From Chthoniobacterales bacterium (GTDB lineage: Bacteria; Verrucomicrobiota; Verrucomicrobiia; Chthoniobacterales; JACTMZ01), in the NCBI GenBank assembly GCA_014879535.1, contig JACSRX010000021.1, positions 20,173 through 84,172 of the forward strand: DNA of 64,000 bases, given 5' to 3'. Below are positions 44,911 through 53,921 of the stretch, piece after piece. The number at the start of each line of letters is the position of its first letter. The stretch's first letter is position 1. The notes beneath the pieces are model-generated. The model was not told where the DNA came from and made no database searches. It saw nothing but the letters and a program-made list of their open reading frames with translations. The position numbers and the translations under genes are program-made.

Positions 44911-46143
44911 ATGCCCGTCTTTGTTTACCAGGCTCTGCAGGCCGGCGGCGGCAAAACTTCGGGCGAGATCGAGGCGCTCAGCCGCCAGGACGCATTCAGC
45001 AAACTGCGGCAGCAGAACCTCCAGCCATTCCTTCTCGCGGCGAAGGGGGCGGAGGCTGCCGCTGCGGCCGGAAAATCGAAGGGTAACCGGGATGAATCCA
45101 ACGTGCTGACGCGCCAGCAGGTGCTGCTCTTCACCGAGGAGCTTTGCGAACTGCTCGAGGCGGGGCTGAAACTCGACCGCGCATTGCAGGTCATCGAGCA
45201 GCGGCAGGACAAAAGCCCCCTCAAGGCCGTCGCCGCCAGCTCCCGGCAGTCCCTGCGCGAAGGGGCGACGTTCTCCGCGGCGCTCAAGACGGCCAGCCCC
45301 AGCTTCTCGGAGCTTTACTGCAACATGGTCAAGGCGGGAGAGGCCAGCGGCACGGTCTCCAAGATCCTCAAGCGTCAGGTCGAATTCCTAACCATGATGG
45401 GCGACCTCCAACGCCGTGTGACCAGCGCGCTGATTTATCCCTCGGTGATTTTCTCCGCGGGCGTCGCGCTGCTGGTCATCTTCATGACCTTCCTCCTGCC
45501 GCAGTTGACCTCGCTGTTGAACAAGACCGGCCAGACGCTGCCGCTGGCCACGCGCGTGCTCATCGGGGTGAGCGAATTCATGGGATCCTACTGGTGGGTC
45601 CTTCTCATCCTTGGGGCGACGATCTTCCTCGGGTTCCGCCACTTCACAAGCAGGGGCGACGGGCGGGCGTGGTGGGACCGGGCGAAGCTGCAATTGCCCG
45701 TCTTCGGTCCGCTCCTGCGCATGCGTTTCTATGCGCAGTTCACCCAGACCCTCGCCACCCTGCTCAACAACGGCGTGTCGCTCATGCAGGCCATGCAGCT
45801 CATACGCAATGCCACCCCGAACGTCTTTCTGCAGGGGCTGTTGGAAAAGGTGGCCGAAAATGTGCAGGACGGCGCCCAGCTGTCCCGTGCGATCGCCCGC
45901 GTGCAGTTTTTCCCGCCGACGTTGATAGACATCGTTCAGGTGGGCGAAACGACGGGTGACCTCGGTGCCGCCCTTGAGCGCAGCGCCAAGAGCTACGACA
46001 AGCAGCTTTCCGTCGTCATCGAACGCGTCACCGCCCTCATCCAGCCGATGGTCATCCTCATGGTCGCGCTGTTCGTCGGCCTTGTCGCCTATTCGATGAT
46101 CACCGGCATCATGCAGACGGTATCGGGATTGCCGAAGCGGTGA
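44911..46143 (+). CDS. gspF: Type II secretion inner-membrane protein GspF
   Basis: A 410-residue platform protein with two GspF cytoplasmic domains and three membrane helices. Typical motifs are LTRQQVLLFTEELCELLEAGLKLDRAL, CNMVKAGEASGTV and LRMRFYAQFTQTLATLLNNGVSLMQAM in the second half. The last helix, VILMVALFVGLVAYSMITGIMQ, is at the C-terminus. With gspG-K, D and E it completes the core system; a prepilin peptidase and a GspN are not in the window. The ATG at 44911 follows gspE by nine bases. Confidence 0.95.
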   Translation: MPVFVYQALQAGGGKTSGEIEALSRQDAFSKLRQQNLQPFLLAAKGAEAAAAAGKSKGNRDESNVLTRQQVLLFTEELCELLEAGLKLDRALQVIEQRQDKSPLKAVAASSRQSLREGATFSAALKTASPSFSELYCNMVKAGEASGTVSKILKRQVEFLTMMGDLQRRVTSALIYPSVIFSAGVALLVIFMTFLLPQLTSLLNKTGQTLPLATRVLIGVSEFMGSYWWVLLILGATIFLGFRHFTSRGDGRAWWDRAKLQLPVFGPLLRMRFYAQFTQTLATLLNNGVSLMQAMQLIRNATPNVFLQGLLEKVAENVQDGAQLSRAIARVQFFPPTLIDIVQVGETTGDLGAALERSAKSYDKQLSVVIERVTALIQPMVILMVALFVGLVAYSMITGIMQTVSGLPKR

Positions 46144-46174
46144 TCCTGTGCGACCCGGCAACCCTGCGCGCCCC

Positions 46175-46939
46175 ATGGATTCGAAAGACGCCGTTCCCCG
46201 CTCCGTGTGGCCTGCCGAGACCGAGCCCGGCCTGATTCCCACGGACGATGCGATGGGGATCATGACCCGGGAACTGTCGCCCGCGGCCGAGGCCTTCGTT
46301 GCGGATGCCGCTTCCGCGAAGCTGCCGCTGCTCGACGTCGGCGCAGCCTACGGCAATGCCACGCTCCCGGCGCTCGCGGCCGGCGCGACCGTGCTTGCCT
46401 GCGACCTCTCAGCTTCCGAACTCGCCGTGCTGGCCGCTTCCGCCCCGGAGTCCCACCGGCGGCATCTCGTTCTCCTGCCCGCCGGGTTCCCCGACGGGTT
46501 CACCGTGGGTGATGGAAGTCTCGCGGCCGTGCTCGCCGCGCAGGTCCTTCATTTTTTCGACGGGCCGGCGGTGGAACGTGCATTTGCAGCCGCCCACCGC
46601 TGGCTCGCCCCGGGCGGGGCCTTTCATGTGCTCGTGATGACCCCCAGCCTGAGCTACTACTCGAAGCTGCGCGGCGCCTACGAAAAGCGTGCCGCGGCCG
46701 GGGAGCGATGGCCGGGCATATTTGATCCGAGGATCGTCGCTTCACCCGAGTGGCGCGACCGCTTGCCGAAGATGGTCCATCTTTTCGAGCGTGACATCCT
46801 GCGCCGGTGCGCCGAGGAGGCGGGCTTCACGGTCGAGAAGCTGGACTATTTCTGCTTCCGGAATTTTCCCGCGATCCACCGGACCGATGGTCGCGAGTAT
46901 CTCACGCTTGCGGCCCGCAAGACCGCCGTCGGGGCGTAG
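46175..46939 (+). CDS. SAM-dependent methyltransferase (class I)
   Basis: A 254-residue Rossmann-fold methyltransferase with motif I LLDVGAAYGNATLPAL (the glycine-rich SAM loop) and LACDLSASELAVLA as motif II. The strand ending LAAVLAAQVLHFF fits the motif III region. The substrate is unknown. The ATG at 46175 is chosen; a GTG at 46148, close to the gspF stop, is also in frame. It converges with the NAD(P)HX repair gene, seven bases away on the other strand. Confidence 0.8.
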   Translation: MDSKDAVPRSVWPAETEPGLIPTDDAMGIMTRELSPAAEAFVADAASAKLPLLDVGAAYGNATLPALAAGATVLACDLSASELAVLAASAPESHRRHLVLLPAGFPDGFTVGDGSLAAVLAAQVLHFFDGPAVERAFAAAHRWLAPGGAFHVLVMTPSLSYYSKLRGAYEKRAAAGERWPGIFDPRIVASPEWRDRLPKMVHLFERDILRRCAEEAGFTVEKLDYFCFRNFPAIHRTDGREYLTLAARKTAVGA

Positions 46940-46946
46940 CCTGCGC

Positions 46947-48431
46947 TCAAAAGTCACCCGCGCGCAGGGAGTCAAAGGCCCTGCCGAGGTTGGCGAGCAC
47001 GTCGGTGGGTGTGAGTGATTCTTCGGAGTTTCCGCACCCGACGGCGATTTCAGCCGCCCGGCCGCAGACCCAGGCGCCGAGTGATGCCGCGGTGTAGGCA
47101 TCCGCACCCTGTCCGAGCAGCGCAGAGCAGACGCCTGTCAGCACATCGCCCATGCCGCCGGTGGCCATGCCGGGATTTCCCGTGGTGTTGTAGCGGAGAG
47201 GGCGCCCCTTTTCCGCGATGACGGTGCGCGCCCCCTTGAGAAGGAGGGTGACGTGATGGCGGTCCGTGAATTCCCGCGCCGTGGCGGCGCGGTCCTTGAT
47301 GCGTCGTCCCGCGAGCAGTCTCTGCATCTCGCCGGGATGCGGGGTGAGGAGGCGCGGTCCCTTGGCTTCGTCAAGGTGTTTCAATCCCGCGTGGGCGATG
47401 ATGGTGAGGGCATCGGCATCCACCACCGTCGGGCACGCGGCTTCGCGGACGATGCGCAGGGCATGCGCTTCCTGGCCTGCGCCCAGGCCCGGACCGATCC
47501 CGATGGCGTCGGTCTGGAAGTTGAAGACATCCGTGAGCTTCTGGAACGGCCGCACCATCACCTCGGGGATCGCGGTCGCGGCGAGGAGGTCGTAGGCATC
47601 GGGCACCGCGCCGAGCGAGACGAGCCCCCCTCCGCCGCGCACGGCTCCGGCGCTGCACAAATGCGCGGCGCCGAGGGTCCCGCGGGAGCCGGCCAGCATC
47701 ATGATGCGTCCGCACATCCCCTTGTTGGTGTCGAAATTCCGCGGCCCCCATGCATGCCGCAGGAGACTTGAGGTGAGCACCTCGGCGTCTCCCTCCGAGG
47801 GTTGTTCGAAGTCGGGGATCCCGAGCACGGCGAGACGGCCGACGTGGTCGATGGCGGCGTCGGCCACGAGGCCGCTTTTCGCGACCCCGATGGTTGCCGT
47901 GAAATCGGCGACCACGCAGGGGTCGGCCGGGATTCCGGTGTCCGGGTCGAGGCCGGACGGAAAATCGACCGCCACCGTTCTGGCCCCGGCTTCGCGGCGG
48001 AGCCGGTTCATCTCGCGTGCGAGCCCGGCCAGCGGCTCGCGCAGCGGACCCTCCGCCCCCAAGCCGACAAGGGCATCCAATTGCACGAGCGGTCCATCCT
48101 GTGGCAGGGAGGGAAGAAGGGGGCGGGGCAGAACGGTGGGTTGCAGCTGGTCGAATTTCCGTCCGGCGAGCGGGCCGAGTTCGTCGCGCGAGAACGGCGT
48201 GCGCACGAGCACGCGCCAGCCGTGGATGGCGAGATGGCGTCCTGCCACGAAGGCGTCGCCCGCATTGTTGCCCTTGCCGGTGTAACAGACCAACAGGCCG
48301 GGGCGCGGAAAAAATTGGCTGACGGCTCGGGCCAGTTTGGCCCCCGCGGTTTCCATCAGCACCTCGGCCGGGATGCCCCGTGCCAGCGTTTGCTCCTCGA
48401 GGCGCTGCATCGACTGGCGGGAAAGAATCAT
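46947..48431 (-). CDS. nnrD/nnrE: Bifunctional NAD(P)H-hydrate epimerase / ADP-dependent dehydratase
   Basis: A 494-residue metabolite-repair enzyme. Residues 1-215 form the epimerase domain, with LVCYTGKGNNAGDAFVAGRHLA and VDFPSGLDPDTG. Residues 225-490 form the dehydratase, with a ribokinase-like fold: GRIMMLAGSRGTLGAAHLC, AIGIGPGLGA, LLTPHPGEMQRLL and the ADP-site GNPGMATGGMGDVLTG. It restores damaged (hydrated) NADH and NADPH. The usual first glycine of GTGDVL is methionine-preceded here (GGMGDVL), a small change. It reads toward the gsp cluster end. Confidence 0.93.
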   Translation of the reverse strand: MILSRQSMQRLEEQTLARGIPAEVLMETAGAKLARAVSQFFPRPGLLVCYTGKGNNAGDAFVAGRHLAIHGWRVLVRTPFSRDELGPLAGRKFDQLQPTVLPRPLLPSLPQDGPLVQLDALVGLGAEGPLREPLAGLAREMNRLRREAGARTVAVDFPSGLDPDTGIPADPCVVADFTATIGVAKSGLVADAAIDHVGRLAVLGIPDFEQPSEGDAEVLTSSLLRHAWGPRNFDTNKGMCGRIMMLAGSRGTLGAAHLCSAGAVRGGGGLVSLGAVPDAYDLLAATAIPEVMVRPFQKLTDVFNFQTDAIGIGPGLGAGQEAHALRIVREAACPTVVDADALTIIAHAGLKHLDEAKGPRLLTPHPGEMQRLLAGRRIKDRAATAREFTDRHHVTLLLKGARTVIAEKGRPLRYNTTGNPGMATGGMGDVLTGVCSALLGQGADAYTAASLGAWVCGRAAEIAVGCGNSEESLTPTDVLANLGRAFDSLRAGDF

Positions 48432-48465
48432 CGGACCGGATTGCGGCGCGCGGTGCGCCGGGTGG

Positions 48466-49242
48466 CTATTTCTTGGTTGCCTCGTCGTAGCGCTTGGCTG
48501 CGTAATCCCAGTCCACCACGTTCCACCATGCCTCGACGTAGTCGGCGCGCCTGTTCTGGTTCTTCAGGTAATAGGCGTGCTCCCACACGTCGACGCCGAG
48601 GATCGGCTGCCCTCCGTTCATGAGGGGGCTGTCTTGGTTGGCCGTGGTCTCGATGACGAGTTCCTTGTCCGGGGTGAAGCTGAGCCACGCCCAGCCGCTG
48701 CCGAAGACCTTCATCGCCGCGGCGGTGAACTGGGTCTTGAACTCATCGAAGCTGCCGAAGGTCTCGTCGATGGCCGTGGCGAGATCACCGGTGGGTTTGC
48801 CGCCTCCGCCGGGTTTCATCATGAGCCAGAAAAGCGAGTGGTTGGCATGGCCGCCGGCATTGTTGCGGAGGGTGGTGCGGATGTCGTCCGGAACTTCGTC
48901 CAGATGGGCGACCAGTTCCCACACGGTCATCTTGGCGAGGTCGGGATGGGCAGCCAGCGCCTTGTTGGCATTGTTCACGTAAGCCGCGTGGTGCTTGTCG
49001 TGGTGGATCCTCATCGTCTCGGTGTCGATGTGGGGTTCGAGCGCGTCGTAGGCGTAGGGCAGCGGAGGGAGGGTGAATGGTCCGGAGGACTGATCCGCAG
49101 CTGCGGCGTGTGAGGAGGACGCCGCGCCGAACGCCTTCCCGAGGAATCCGCCGGAAAGCATGACGGCCGAGCCGACCGCGCCCAAGCGCAGGAAGTCCCG
49201 GCGCTTCAGGGTGTGGGAGGAATGCGAAGTATTCATCATCAT
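48466..49242 (-). CDS. sodA: Tat-exported superoxide dismutase, Mn-type
   Basis: A 258-residue enzyme: an N-terminal twin-arginine signal ([21 protein letters not shown]) followed by an iron/manganese-type dismutase core. Metal ligands are in [25 protein letters not shown] and [11 protein letters not shown], four in total. The GG pair in [10 protein letters not shown] and the Q in TTANQDSPL are typical of the manganese type. The twin-arginine signal sends the folded enzyme out of the cytoplasm, so it would protect the periplasm or surface. The start at 49242 has three ATGs in a row. It is divergent from the fused phosphatase gene across a 136-base gap. Confidence 0.9.
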   Translation of the reverse strand: MMMNTSHSSHTLKRRDFLRLGAVGSAVMLSGGFLGKAFGAASSSHAAAADQSSGPFTLPPLPYAYDALEPHIDTETMRIHHDKHHAAYVNNANKALAAHPDLAKMTVWELVAHLDEVPDDIRTTLRNNAGGHANHSLFWLMMKPGGGGKPTGDLATAIDETFGSFDEFKTQFTAAAMKVFGSGWAWLSFTPDKELVIETTANQDSPLMNGGQPILGVDVWEHAYYLKNQNRRADYVEAWWNVVDWDYAAKRYDEATKK

Positions 49243-49357
49243 GTTGGATATCGGTTCGGAACAACCCGATCACGGGACGCGTTCCTGTGCAAGTTTTCCG
49301 GAGCCCGGATTGACTTGGCGGACGACTGCATTACGCTGGCGCCTCGCGCTGATGCAT

Positions 49358-49371
49358 GGCCCGCGCGGGCC
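49358..49371. repeat. 14-base perfect palindrome upstream of the phosphatase-GlyA fusion
   Basis: GGCCCGCGCGGGCC is a perfect palindrome lying 7 bases before the ATG at 49379. It could be an operator or a chance GC-rich sequence; no second copy was noticed nearby. Confidence 0.3.
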
Positions 49372-49378
49372 GCCTTTC

Positions 49379-51112
49379 ATGAAAACCGTCCTATTCATAT
49401 GCACCGGCAATGTCTGTCGCAGCCCGATGGCTGAGGGTCTGCTGCGGCACATGACGGGCGGTGGGGTGGAGGTTGTTTCCGCCGGCCTGGGCGCGGGGCG
49501 GGGCCAGCCACCCAGCCAGCATGCCATCGAGGCACTCCGGTTGGAGGGGGTGGACATCTCGGGCCAGCGCAGCCAGCCGGTCAGCGTGGAGCTTCTGCAG
49601 CGGGCGGACCATATTTTCACCATGACGCGCGATCACCTCGACATGCTGCTTCTGCTGTTCCCCGAGACGGCGCCGAAGGCGAGGCTGCTGCGGTTCGACG
49701 AGGCGGCCAAGGGCGGTCGCGCGGACATCACGGATCCCATCGGCGGCTCGCGCGCGACTTACGAAGCCTGCAAGGAGGACATCAAGCGCGCCATGCCGCG
49801 CGTCATCGAGATCATCACCGGCCAGAAACACACCATGAACACGACCACAAACAGCGCCACCGCGTCCGGGACGTCGGGCCTCGCCGCCCTCGAAACCACC
49901 GATCCCGCCATCGCCGCGGCCATCCGCGGGGAGGAAAAGCGCCAGTTCGAGAACATCGAGCTGATCGCTTCCGAGAATTTCACGAGCCGCGCGGTCCGCG
50001 AGGCGCAGGGTTCGGTGCTCACCAACAAATATGCCGAGGGCTATCCGGGGCGCCGCTGGTATGGCGGCTGCGAACATGTGGACGTGGTGGAGGGCCTCGC
50101 CATCGAGCGCGCCAAGGCGCTCTTCGGGGCCGAGCACGCCAACGTCCAGCCGCACAGCGGCAGCCAGGCGAACACCGCGGTCTATTTTTCCGCGCTGAAC
50201 ATCGGCGACCGCATCCTGACGATGGACCTGGCCCACGGCGGCCACCTCACCCATGGTCACAAGGCGAATTTTTCCGGGAAGCTTTACGATGTCGTGCACT
50301 ACGGGGTGAGCCCCGAGTCCGAGACGATCGACTACGACGCCTTGGACAAGCTCGCGCAGGAATGCCGCCCGAAGATGATCACCGCAGGCGCCTCCGCCTA
50401 CCCGCGCATCATCGATTTCGAGCGCATGCGGAAAATCGCGGATGCCGCCGGTGCCCTGCTTTTTGTGGACATGGCGCACATTGCCGGACTGGTTGCCGGC
50501 GGCGTGCATCCCAACCCCGTGCCGCACGCGGATTTCGTGACGAGCACCACGCACAAGAGCCTGCGCGGTCCGCGGGCGGGCGTGATCTTCTGCCGGGCGG
50601 AGCATGCGAAGAGGGTGGATGCGCAAGTGTTCCCCGGCGTGCAGGGCGGCCCGCTCATGCATGTCATCGCGGCCAAGGCCGTCTGTTTCCACGAGGCGTT
50701 GCAGCCGTCGTTCAAGGCGTATGCCGCGCAGGTCGTCTCCAATGCCAAGGCTCTGGCCACCCGCCTCGCCATGCTCGGCTACAGGATTGTGTCCGGCGGC
50801 ACCGACAACCATGTGCTTCTCGTCGATCTGCGGCCCAAGGGACTCAACGGAAAGCAGGTGCAGGAGGCGCTCGATCTGGCCGGGATCACGGTGAACAAGA
50901 ATGCGATTCCGTTCGACACCGAGCCGATCACCAAGACCGGCGGCATCCGCATCGGAACACCCGCCATGACCACGCGCGGCATGAAGGAGGAGGAGATGAT
51001 GGAAATCGCCGACCTCATCCACGCCGCCTTGGCGAAGGTGGATGACTCCGCCGCCTTGGCCCGTCTGCAGGAGCGCGTCCACAAGTTCACCTCGCAGTAT
51101 CCGCTGCCGTGA
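49379..51112 (+). CDS. glyA: Fusion of low-molecular-weight phosphatase (YwlE-like) and serine hydroxymethyltransferase
   Basis: One reading frame of 577 codons has no stop between two complete enzymes. Residues 1-152 are an LMW protein phosphatase: the active loop is C8-TGNVC-R14 and the general acid is the aspartate at 119 (DITDPIGGS). Residues 153-577 are SHMT, with [15 protein letters not shown], the PLP lysine K393 in [13 protein letters not shown] and a C-terminal [15 protein letters not shown]; it interconverts serine and glycine with tetrahydrofolate. The SHMT part starts at an in-frame ATG (49835), so a separately initiated GlyA is possible, but there is no evident Shine-Dalgarno. 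In many Firmicutes the same two genes are neighbours. Extension of the frame to 49160 is a shadow. Confidence 0.85.
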   Translation: MKTVLFICTGNVCRSPMAEGLLRHMTGGGVEVVSAGLGAGRGQPPSQHAIEALRLEGVDISGQRSQPVSVELLQRADHIFTMTRDHLDMLLLLFPETAPKARLLRFDEAAKGGRADITDPIGGSRATYEACKEDIKRAMPRVIEIITGQKHTMNTTTNSATASGTSGLAALETTDPAIAAAIRGEEKRQFENIELIASENFTSRAVREAQGSVLTNKYAEGYPGRRWYGGCEHVDVVEGLAIERAKALFGAEHANVQPHSGSQANTAVYFSALNIGDRILTMDLAHGGHLTHGHKANFSGKLYDVVHYGVSPESETIDYDALDKLAQECRPKMITAGASAYPRIIDFERMRKIADAAGALLFVDMAHIAGLVAGGVHPNPVPHADFVTSTTHKSLRGPRAGVIFCRAEHAKRVDAQVFPGVQGGPLMHVIAAKAVCFHEALQPSFKAYAAQVVSNAKALATRLAMLGYRIVSGGTDNHVLLVDLRPKGLNGKQVQEALDLAGITVNKNAIPFDTEPITKTGGIRIGTPAMTTRGMKEEEMMEIADLIHAALAKVDDSAALARLQERVHKFTSQYPLP

Positions 51113-51171
51113 ATCCGAGGGGGAAGTTGAGGGTTGGGAGAATGGGGGATAGAACTTGCTTGAGTGGCGGA

Positions 51172-51188
51172 TTGAGATTAAGTCTCAA
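51172..51188. promoter_or_regulatory. Dyad operator candidate before the feo genes
   Basis: TTGAGA (51172-51177) and TCTCAA (51183-51188) form a perfect inverted repeat with a 5-base spacer (TTAAG), lying 15 bases before the first feoA start at 51204. The position over the likely promoter and the iron-uptake genes suggest a metal-responsive repressor site (Fur or DtxR type). The sequence does not match either consensus well, so the regulator is not identified. Confidence 0.45.
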
Positions 51189-51203
51189 GTGCATCAGGCA
51201 GCC

Positions 51204-51470
51204 ATGTCAGCTTCACGGATTATCAGTTTGAAGGACAGCCCCCGGCGGCGGAGCAGCCGGGTGGTGGGGTTGGATGATGCCAGTGAGTGGGCTCCGCATC
51301 TGAGGCGGATCGGGTTTCACGAAGGCGTGGAGGTGGAGGTTCTTTCCGGGCGCGACCCGGTGATGGTGCGCTGCCAGAACGGCTGCGTGGCCCTGCGGCG
51401 GTGCATGCTGGGTTGTGTGCGGGTCTGCGCCTTGCGGGAGGACGACCGCCCGGTTCCCCGGGTGGCGTGA
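51204..51470 (+). CDS. feoA: FeoA-like protein with unusual cysteine array
   Basis: An 88-residue SH3-like FeoA-family protein. The core RIGFHEGVEVEVLSGRDPVMVRC fits the family, which assists FeoB in ferrous iron transport. The C-terminal segment carries five cysteines (57, 61, 67, 71 and 75, in CQNGC, RRCMLGC and VRVCAL), not expected in ordinary FeoA and possibly a metal or redox site. The ATG at 51204 follows the dyad. Its stop shares a base with the next feoA start (TGATG). Confidence 0.78.
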   Translation: MSASRIISLKDSPRRRSSRVVGLDDASEWAPHLRRIGFHEGVEVEVLSGRDPVMVRCQNGCVALRRCMLGCVRVCALREDDRPVPRVA

Positions 51471-51718
51471 TGAGCCCGGGAATTTGCCCGCTGGCCGCGA
51501 TGCGTGTCGGTGAGTGCGGAAGGGTCCAGCCCGTGCAGGCGGATCACCCGGCGGTGCCGCGCCTTCTCGCCATGGGACTGCTGCCGGGGACGGAGGTGCG
51601 GATGGTGCAGATTGCCCCGCTCGGGGATCCGGTGGAGATCGAATTCCGCGGCATGCGCCTGAGCCTGCGCAAGGCGGATGCCGCGGCGGTGATGGTGGAT
51701 CTGGCGGAAAACGGCTGA
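51470..51718 (+). CDS. feoA: FeoA (second copy)
   Basis: An 82-residue FeoA-type protein with LAAMRVGECGRV, RLLAMGLLPGTEVRMVQIAPLGD and IEFRGMRLSLRKADA, which match the family consensus closely. It is the ordinary cytoplasmic partner of FeoB and regulates its activity. It overlaps the first feoA by one base and precedes feoB by four bases. The two FeoA copies are clearly different in sequence, only this one having the standard C-terminus. Confidence 0.92.
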   Translation: MSPGICPLAAMRVGECGRVQPVQADHPAVPRLLAMGLLPGTEVRMVQIAPLGDPVEIEFRGMRLSLRKADAAAVMVDLAENG

Positions 51719-51722
51719 TGGT

Positions 51723-53921
51723 GTGCCGGACGGAACCCCGCAGCCAATGACGACCGGACTCTCCAGCGCCCCCCGCACGTTGCGCGTGGCATTGATGGGC
51801 AACCCCAACACGGGGAAGACCACGTTGTTCAACCGGCTCACCGGTTCGCGCCAGAAGATCGGCAACTACCCCGGTGTCACGGTGGAGAAAAAATTCGGAT
51901 CCTGGGAATACGGGGGACGGACGGTCGTGTTGGTGGATTTGCCGGGGACCTACAGCCTGGCCGCCGCGTCGCCGGACGAGCGCGTCGCCTTGGATTTCCT
52001 CACGGGGAACCTTGCCGGCGAGCAGCCGCCGGATGCGGTGATCTGCGTGGTTGATGCGTCGAACATCGTGCGCAACCTCTTCCTCGCCTCGCAGGTGGCC
52101 GACCTCGGGCTGCCGCTGGTGATCGCCTTGAACATGGCCGATGCCGCCGACAAGGCCGGCATCATCATCGACACGGCATTGCTCTCGCGCCGCCTCGGCG
52201 TGCCGGTCGTGCGCACAGTGGCGACGAAGGGCGACGGGATCGAAGCCTTGGAGAAGGCGGTTAACCATGTGGTGGACGACCGTTCGCTCATGGCCTGCGT
52301 GCCTTGGCCGGAGTCGGTGGACCGCGCCATGGCGCGTCTTGCCGAGGGGGTGGACGAGGCCGGTGTGCAGCGACTATCCCCGGGCGAGTTGCGCCGCGTT
52401 CTTTTCGATCCCCGGAGCGCGGTGCTCGAGCGCGCCGGCTGGCCGGCGGATGCCGATCCCGCGCTGCTGCTGGCGCCGGCGCGCGGCATTCTCGCCGCGG
52501 ATGGCATCCAGCCCGCCTCGGCCGAGGCCCTGCTGCGCTACGAGCACTTGGGGCACCTCACCGCGGATGCCATCCGCTTCCCGGAGAAGCGCCGCCGGAC
52601 TTGGACCGAGCGGGTGGACGCCGTGCTCACGCACCGGGTGTGGGGGATGGCGGTGTTCATCCTCATGATGTTCCTGGTGTTCCAGTCGATCTACAGCTGG
52701 GCCGGACCGTTCATGGAGGCGATCGAAACCGGCGTCGCATGGGTGCAGGAGTTGGTTGCGCCGTGGCTCGAGCCATGGCCCGCGTTGCAGAGCCTCGCGG
52801 TGGACGGCGTGGTCGGCGGCGTCGGCGGCGTGGTGATTTTCCTGCCGCAGATCCTCATACTTTTCTTCTTCATCGCCCTCCTCGAGGACACCGGCTACAT
52901 GGCCCGCGGGGCGTTCCTGATGGACAGGATTTTCGGTTGGTGCGGGCTGAACGGGAAAAGTTTCGTCCCGATGCTTTCGAGCTACGCCTGCGCCATCCCC
53001 GGGATTCTCGCCACCCGCACGATCGAGGACCCGCGCGCGCGGCTCACGACGATCCTGGTGGCGCCGCTGATGAGCTGCTCGGCACGGCTTCCGGTTTACA
53101 CGCTGCTGATCGGCGCGTTCATCGAGCCGGCCTACGGTGCGGCCGCGGCCGGACTGACGCTTTTCGCCATGCATTTCGTCGGTCTGGCGGTGGCCGTCCC
53201 CGTGGCATGGGGCATGAACAAATTCATCCTGCGCACGCACCCGCAGCCATTCCTCCTCGAAATCCCCCCTTACCGGCGTCCGCGCCTGCGGGACATCCTG
53301 TGGCGCATGTGGGAGCGCGCCCGCGAATTCCTCGTGCGGGCCGGCACGGTCATCGTGGCGATCACCGTCATCATCTGGGCGCTGGTGTATTTCCCGCGGC
53401 CCGACAGCGTCGGAGCGCGCGTGGAATCCGAGTTGGCGGCATCCGGTGCCGGCGTGGAGGACATCTCGCGCCGGATCGACGCGGCTTACATCGAGCAGAG
53501 CTATCTCGCACGGGCCGGCCGGGCGGTGCAGCCCTTGTTCGAGCCGGCGGGTTTCGACTGGAAGATCACCGTCGGCGTGCTGGCCAGCTTTCCCGCACGC
53601 GAGGTGATCATCGCAACCCTCGGAACCATCTACGGGGTCGGCACCGATGCCGACGAGGAATCGGACGATCTCCGATCGGCGCTTGCGCGTGATGTCTGGA
53701 CCGGGGGCCGCCGCGCCGGGGAGCCGGTGTTCACCGTTCCGGTCGCCCTGGCGATCATGGTCTTTTTCGCCCTCTGCCTGCAGTGCGGCGCGACGGTGGC
53801 CGTGATGGCCAAGGAGTCGAACTGGGGTTGGGCGGTGTTTGCGTTCTGCTACATGACATTCCTTGCGTGGGCCGGCGCGGTCTTGACGTATCAGCTCGGC
53901 ACGCGTTGGTTGGCCTTATGA
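51723..53921 (+). CDS. feoB: Ferrous iron transporter FeoB
   Basis: A 732-residue inner-membrane Fe(II) transporter. The N-terminal G domain has G1 MGNPNTGKT (residues 25-33), switch region with the NYPGVTVE motif, G3 VDLPGTYSL and G4 NMADAAD. The membrane part contains ARGAFLMDRIFGWCGLNGK and VPMLSSYACAIPGILATRTI, typical Gate motifs with cysteines that gate iron. The start is a GTG at 51723; an ATG at 51747 is in frame. The stop overlaps the next start at 53918. It is a full-length protein, no breaks seen. Confidence 0.96.
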   Translation: MPDGTPQPMTTGLSSAPRTLRVALMGNPNTGKTTLFNRLTGSRQKIGNYPGVTVEKKFGSWEYGGRTVVLVDLPGTYSLAAASPDERVALDFLTGNLAGEQPPDAVICVVDASNIVRNLFLASQVADLGLPLVIALNMADAADKAGIIIDTALLSRRLGVPVVRTVATKGDGIEALEKAVNHVVDDRSLMACVPWPESVDRAMARLAEGVDEAGVQRLSPGELRRVLFDPRSAVLERAGWPADADPALLLAPARGILAADGIQPASAEALLRYEHLGHLTADAIRFPEKRRRTWTERVDAVLTHRVWGMAVFILMMFLVFQSIYSWAGPFMEAIETGVAWVQELVAPWLEPWPALQSLAVDGVVGGVGGVVIFLPQILILFFFIALLEDTGYMARGAFLMDRIFGWCGLNGKSFVPMLSSYACAIPGILATRTIEDPRARLTTILVAPLMSCSARLPVYTLLIGAFIEPAYGAAAAGLTLFAMHFVGLAVAVPVAWGMNKFILRTHPQPFLLEIPPYRRPRLRDILWRMWERAREFLVRAGTVIVAITVIIWALVYFPRPDSVGARVESELAASGAGVEDISRRIDAAYIEQSYLARAGRAVQPLFEPAGFDWKITVGVLASFPAREVIIATLGTIYGVGTDADEESDDLRSALARDVWTGGRRAGEPVFTVPVALAIMVFFALCLQCGATVAVMAKESNWGWAVFAFCYMTFLAWAGAVLTYQLGTRWLAL

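Noticed and set aside
49160..49378. An upstream extension of the phosphatase-GlyA frame
   Set aside because: It runs antisense into the Tat signal region of sodA. The phosphatase begins at 49379.
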